Shown here: positions 6,711 to 9,422 of the stretch, piece by piece
Layout: each line of letters opens with the position of its first letter
Position numbering within the stretch: position 1 is the stretch's first letter
From: Lachnospiraceae bacterium
GTDB lineage: Bacteria > Bacillota > Clostridia > Lachnospirales > Lachnospiraceae
Assembly: GCA_009774235.1 (NCBI GenBank)
Contig: VSNJ01000155.1
Coordinates: 1 to 9,422 of the forward strand
Length of the DNA: 9,422 nt
Reading direction: 5' to 3'
Position numbers and translations under genes: made by a program
Notes under the pieces: generated by a model
Told to the model about the DNA's origin: nothing
What the model saw: the letters and a program-made list of their open reading frames with translations, nothing else
Database searches by the model: none

Positions 6711-6736
6711 TAGACAAACCTTAAATATTCCTTAAA
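6698..6736 (-). promoter_or_regulatory. Phased direct repeats: probable response-regulator operator
   Basis: Read on the minus strand there are four related 7-mers: TTTAAGG (6730-6736), TTTAAGG (6719-6725), TCTAAAG (6708-6714) and TTTAAGA (6698-6704). Their starts are 11, 11 and 10 bp apart, that is, on one face of the helix. OmpR-family regulators bind tandem direct repeats with this spacing. The block overlaps the weak -35 of the ABC promoter and lies directly downstream of the RR-HK genes, so the neighbouring regulator is the natural candidate to bind it. The repeats and spacing are seen; the binding protein is inferred. Confidence 0.65.
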
Positions 6737-6762
6737 ACATTTATAAACCACCAGGTCACGTC

Positions 6763-8028
6763 CTAAGTTGTTCCACAAAGCAAAATATTAACTACTGCCC
6801 TCAATCCGTTTTGTCCATTTTCAAGTACAAGTTCCCCTTGCATTTCTCTTAAAAAGTAATCAGAAAGGTAAAGCCCAAGGCCTGCACCATCTGTATCTTG
6901 TGTATTACTTCCACGTTTAAACTTTTCTTTTAATAATGGAAGTTCCTCTGCACTGGTACCGCCACCATAATCTTCAAGTATAATAGCAAGGTAACTGCTG
7001 CCCCTGTCTGCTGTCACATCTATTTTAGTCCCAGCATATTTATAAGAGTTAGCAAAAAGATTGTCAAATACCTGCTGCAGGCGCAGCCTGTCTGCAAAAA
7101 CCAGACATTCTGGGATGCCAGGTATACTTGCATAACCAAGATAATCTGCACGCATAAGCATTTCAAAAACCTCTGCGCTTTCCAGTTCCCCAGGTGTTAC
7201 CGAAAGCTTATCCAGTTCATCTAATGCTGCCGTAAACAGGTTTGTCACTAATGCACTAACCTGGTCTGCTTTATAGATAATATTCTGGTAATTATCTTTT
7301 ACTTTATCACTGTCTGCAAGAAGCAGCCCCAGTTCCGAAGCAGCCTTAATACTTGCAACTGGTGTCTTGATATCATGCGACAATTCTGCTACAAGTTCTC
7401 TTTTCTCTGCCTCTGCCCTTGCTTCGGCAATTCTTGACCTTTTCAGTTCGTCACGCATAACATCAAAACTTTCTGTAAATGCACCAAAAAGATTAATCCT
7501 GTCCATTTCCAATGGAAAATCAAGATTTCCTGCTGCAATACGTACAGCAAAACCTTTTAATTTCTTAAACGGTTTAATTACTATATTTTCCAGATAGAAC
7601 ATATATCCTATACAAACAATACACTGCACAGATAACACCACCAGAAGAAATACTAGAATTCTATTCTTCTGTTCCTGTAACTCATTTATACTATTATTAT
7701 AAATAATAATTCTGCCTGCTGCCTGTTTTCCATTATTTACCATCAGTATAGTATCTCTATGTATTACAGCCTTATTTACACTTTCACTCAAACCCTTTCT
7801 TGTCCTGAATTTTACATTCCCATCTATATCCAGTACAACATAATCAAGTCCAGTATTGTTGTTATAATTATCCAGGTCATCCCATCCATCCTGTACAGAC
7901 ATAAATACTTCATTTACTGCCACAGAATCCTGTGGGCTGTCTATATCCCAAAAGACCATAAATATAAATGCTGCAATCTCTGCTAAAAAGGCAAACAGCA
8001 AACTGACAAAAAATCTTTTTCTTTTCAT
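6763..8028 (-). CDS. Sensor histidine kinase with extracytoplasmic domain
   Basis: This 421-aa membrane kinase is the partner of the adjacent OmpR-family regulator. Domains: TM1 about 7-27; an extracytoplasmic domain of about 95 residues (28-123) with a Cache/PAS-like strand LDYVVLDIDGNVKFRT; TM2 about 124-146; HAMP about 147-200; HisKA with the phosphorylated His218 in ELSHDIKTPV; and HATPase_c with N-box QVFDNLFANSYKYA (319-332), G1 DYGGG (353-357), F-box FKRGS and G2 GAGLGLYL (381-388). All catalytic motifs are intact. The sizeable outer domain shows it is not one of the intramembrane-sensing (BceS-type) kinases that usually accompany peptide-resistance ABC transporters, so it may bind a ligand directly. 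Its ATG overlaps the regulator stop codon (TAATG), so the pair is translationally coupled. The ABC genes follow 141 bp later. Confidence 0.95.
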   Translation of the reverse strand: MKRKRFFVSLLFAFLAEIAAFIFMVFWDIDSPQDSVAVNEVFMSVQDGWDDLDNYNNNTGLDYVVLDIDGNVKFRTRKGLSESVNKAVIHRDTILMVNNGKQAAGRIIIYNNSINELQEQKNRILVFLLVVLSVQCIVCIGYMFYLENIVIKPFKKLKGFAVRIAAGNLDFPLEMDRINLFGAFTESFDVMRDELKRSRIAEARAEAEKRELVAELSHDIKTPVASIKAASELGLLLADSDKVKDNYQNIIYKADQVSALVTNLFTAALDELDKLSVTPGELESAEVFEMLMRADYLGYASIPGIPECLVFADRLRLQQVFDNLFANSYKYAGTKIDVTADRGSSYLAIILEDYGGGTSAEELPLLKEKFKRGSNTQDTDGAGLGLYLSDYFLREMQGELVLENGQNGLRAVVNILLCGTT

Positions 8029-8705
8029 TACCTGCCACCACTAAATTTATAACCATCACCCCACACTGTAACAATATATTCTGGCTTGCCTGGATCACGT
8101 TCAACTGCTTCACGGATTTTGCGGATATGGACATTAAGCGTTCCATCACCTGTAAACTTATCTTCCCATACCTTTTCAAAAAGTTCCCGCTTGGGAATTA
8201 CCCGGTTTTCATTTTTTATAAGGTAAGACAACAATTTAAACTCCTGTGCTGTCAGTTTAGCAGGATTTCCCCCTGCCAGTACCTGTCTGGAGTCAAAATC
8301 CACTGTCAGCCAGCTGTCAGAATATTTTACACCTGTACCCTGCCCAAAACGCTTTAACATAACTTTTACCTTTGCAAGCAGGACACTAAGAGAGTAAGGC
8401 TTTTCTACGTAGTCATCACCACCTATATGAAACGCAACCAGTTTATCATCGTCACTTGTCCTGGCAGAAATAAACAAAATAGGAATCTGCATTTCTTTGC
8501 GTAGTTCCTTGCACAACTTAAAACCGCTATCATCACCAAGGTTAATATCCAGCAGCAAAAGCCTTGCCGTATTCTCCTTTAAAAATTTCTGGCATGATAA
8601 AGCATCATATACAGCAGCTGCCTTAACACCAGACAAATTAAAATACTCCACTGTACTATCTGCAAGCATCTTTTCATCATCAATAACCAGGCAGTCATAT
8701 TCCAT
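8028..8705 (-). CDS. OmpR-family response regulator
   Basis: This is a cytoplasmic transcription factor of 225 aa that is switched by phosphotransfer from the kinase encoded next to it. The receiver domain (about 1-118) has the acidic pair Asp9-Asp10, phospho-acceptor Asp53 in LLLLDINLG, switch Ser80 in FISAR, and Lys102 in EKPYS. The winged-helix DNA-binding domain (about 128-225) includes LTAQEFKLLSYL, the recognition-helix segment TLNVHIRKIREAVE and the final wing VWGDGYKF. The ATG at 8705 is chosen over a GTG at 8711, because AAGGAGG (8715-8721) is 9 nt from the ATG but only 3 nt from the GTG. It starts 33 bp after the AAA-like gene, with no terminator between, so it may share that transcript. 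Its likely target is the repeat array at 6698-6736 in front of the ABC genes. Confidence 0.96.
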   Translation of the reverse strand: MEYDCLVIDDEKMLADSTVEYFNLSGVKAAAVYDALSCQKFLKENTARLLLLDINLGDDSGFKLCKELRKEMQIPILFISARTSDDDKLVAFHIGGDDYVEKPYSLSVLLAKVKVMLKRFGQGTGVKYSDSWLTVDFDSRQVLAGGNPAKLTAQEFKLLSYLIKNENRVIPKRELFEKVWEDKFTGDGTLNVHIRKIREAVERDPGKPEYIVTVWGDGYKFSGGR

Positions 8706-8738
8706 TGGCACAATCCTCCTTACAAGCCAGCAACCATA

Positions 8739-9422
8739 TTACTTACAGTCAGCCTCTGTATATTCACTAATATCTATTATATACTTAAATCTTCTTGCAA
8801 GCGCAGGTGCAAACCTGAATAACTGGTCAAGAGTAGTACCCTCATCTGCAAGAATAACAACAAAATCCCCATAAAACTCATCCATAATCCCAAACACCCC
8901 TGCTATCGTAGGAACAGTAAGCAAGGCTGCTTTATCAATAAGCAGGCAGTTACCCCTGAGCTGTTCCTTAAACTGCCCTATATCCATTGAATTTAACTTC
9001 TCTGCACTTATCTTTGCAATGCGCCCAACACTCATATAGCCAGTTTCCTTCATAACCCTTATAATCTTTTTAGAAAGACCAGTAATTAATTCCGAGCTAT
9101 TTCCAACAAAAACAAAATGCGAAGGGTCCTGTTCACCACCTATCAAAGTAAGAATATCATCAAACGAACTATGTAATGCCCTGGTAGTTGGCAAATCAGA
9201 ATCCAAAATACCCTCACCACTTCCTGTCACAGAGCCATCACCCTTTAACCTCTCTTCCTCTCTTAACCTTTCCTCTTCCCTTAACCTTTCTTCCTCCCTT
9301 AACCTCTCTTCTTCCCTTAACCTTTCTTCCTCCCTTAACCTCTCTTCTTCCCTTAACCTTTCTTCCTCCCTTAACCTCTCTTCTTCCCTTAGCCTTTCTT
9401 CCTCCCTTAACCTCTCTTCTTC
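8739..9422 (-). CDS. C-terminal part of a protein with a (EEERLR)n helix and a degenerate AAA+ domain
   Basis: The 5' end is outside the window; 227 codons are visible. The first 60 are ten EEERLR hexapeptides (the last is EEERLK), then a short linker rich in Gly and Ser, then about 150 residues resembling the CbbX/SpoVK branch of AAA+ proteins. Alignment by eye: HFVFVGNSSELITGLSKKI stands where GNPGTGKT is expected, LLIDKAALL where the Walker B LFIDEA is expected, then VVILADEGTTLDQL, and APALARRFKYIIDISEYT where pGL-x-x-RF and DYT are expected. The P-loop lysine is missing and the Walker B glutamate is Lys, so ATP hydrolysis is unlikely. The protein stops right after the DYT-like position, without the usual C-terminal lid. 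The GTG at 9230 is in frame but internal. It sits 33 bp before the response regulator. Function is unknown; a scaffold or ligand-free partner of an active AAA+ protein is only a guess. Confidence 0.75.
   Translation of the reverse strand, partial: EEERLREEERLREEERLREEERLREEERLREEERLREEERLREEERLREEERLREEERLKGDGSVTGSGEGILDSDLPTTRALHSSFDDILTLIGGEQDPSHFVFVGNSSELITGLSKKIIRVMKETGYMSVGRIAKISAEKLNSMDIGQFKEQLRGNCLLIDKAALLTVPTIAGVFGIMDEFYGDFVVILADEGTTLDQLFRFAPALARRFKYIIDISEYTEADCK
9243..9422 (-). repeat. 18-bp coding satellite with a 36-bp higher-order unit
   Basis: Ten tandem 18-bp units each encode EEERLR. From 9303 to the edge they alternate between two variants, giving a 36-bp period, with only one substitution (a synonymous Leu codon at 9390-9392). 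The oldest-looking, most diverged units are next to the linker (9249-9284). The array continues beyond the window. The coding strand is almost all purine, broken by TT in each unit. Leucines fall six residues apart, so they do not line up as a coiled-coil seam. A single charged alpha-helix held by Glu-Arg pairs is more likely. Confidence 0.92.

Noticed and set aside
7910..8179. 89-codon minus-strand open frame across the RR-HK junction
   Set aside because: It overlaps two well-supported coupled genes in another frame and has no recognisable motif.
9243..9422. CRISPR array at the right edge
   Set aside because: The 18-bp units are contiguous without spacers and stay in frame with the following coding sequence, so they are a coding satellite.

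Overview
The window comes from a low-GC, Gram-positive, anaerobe-type genome, most likely a clostridial (Lachnospiraceae-like) gut bacterium. The evidence is a sporulation sigma-K fragment, AGGAGG-type ribosome binding sites, a CBS/DRTGG-type family II pyrophosphatase, a double-FtsX ABC exporter paired with a two-component system, and a CbbX/SpoVK-like AAA-type domain on a long Glu/Arg helix. No species can be named from the sequence. Every supported gene lies on the minus strand, so transcription runs from high to low coordinates.

Layout in transcription order. (1) 9422-8739: the C-terminal part of a large protein whose start lies outside the window. It has ten EEERLR hexapeptides followed by an AAA+-like domain with damaged Walker motifs. 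(2) 8705-6763: an OmpR-family response regulator and a membrane histidine kinase, translationally coupled (TAATG). (3) 6762-6622: a control region with four direct repeats of TTTAAGG type at 11, 11 and 10 bp spacing that run into a sigma-A-like promoter. (4) 6621-3516: an ABC ATPase and a 781-aa permease with two FtsX modules. The RR, HK and ABC genes form a sense-and-export module, probably autogenously controlled through the repeats. Its substrate (peptide, lipid or drug) cannot be read from the sequence.

(5) 3468-655: a second transcription unit. It has a promoter with an extended -10, a leader with a perfect 14-bp palindrome, a CBS-domain inorganic pyrophosphatase, a coupled YihX-like HAD phosphatase, and a thioredoxin with a WCMPC active site. 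It ends in a clear intrinsic terminator. (6) 576-247: a sigma-K gene that has no pro-sequence and stops being sigma-K-like at RCIE, the place where skin-type elements interrupt sigK in other spore formers. (7) 1-218: no gene, but a very large imperfect palindrome with a near-perfect 36-bp hairpin at its centre.

The items most worth following up are the split sigK with the adjacent palindrome, the phased operator in front of the ABC genes, and the satellite-encoded charged helix joined to a probably inactive AAA+ domain.
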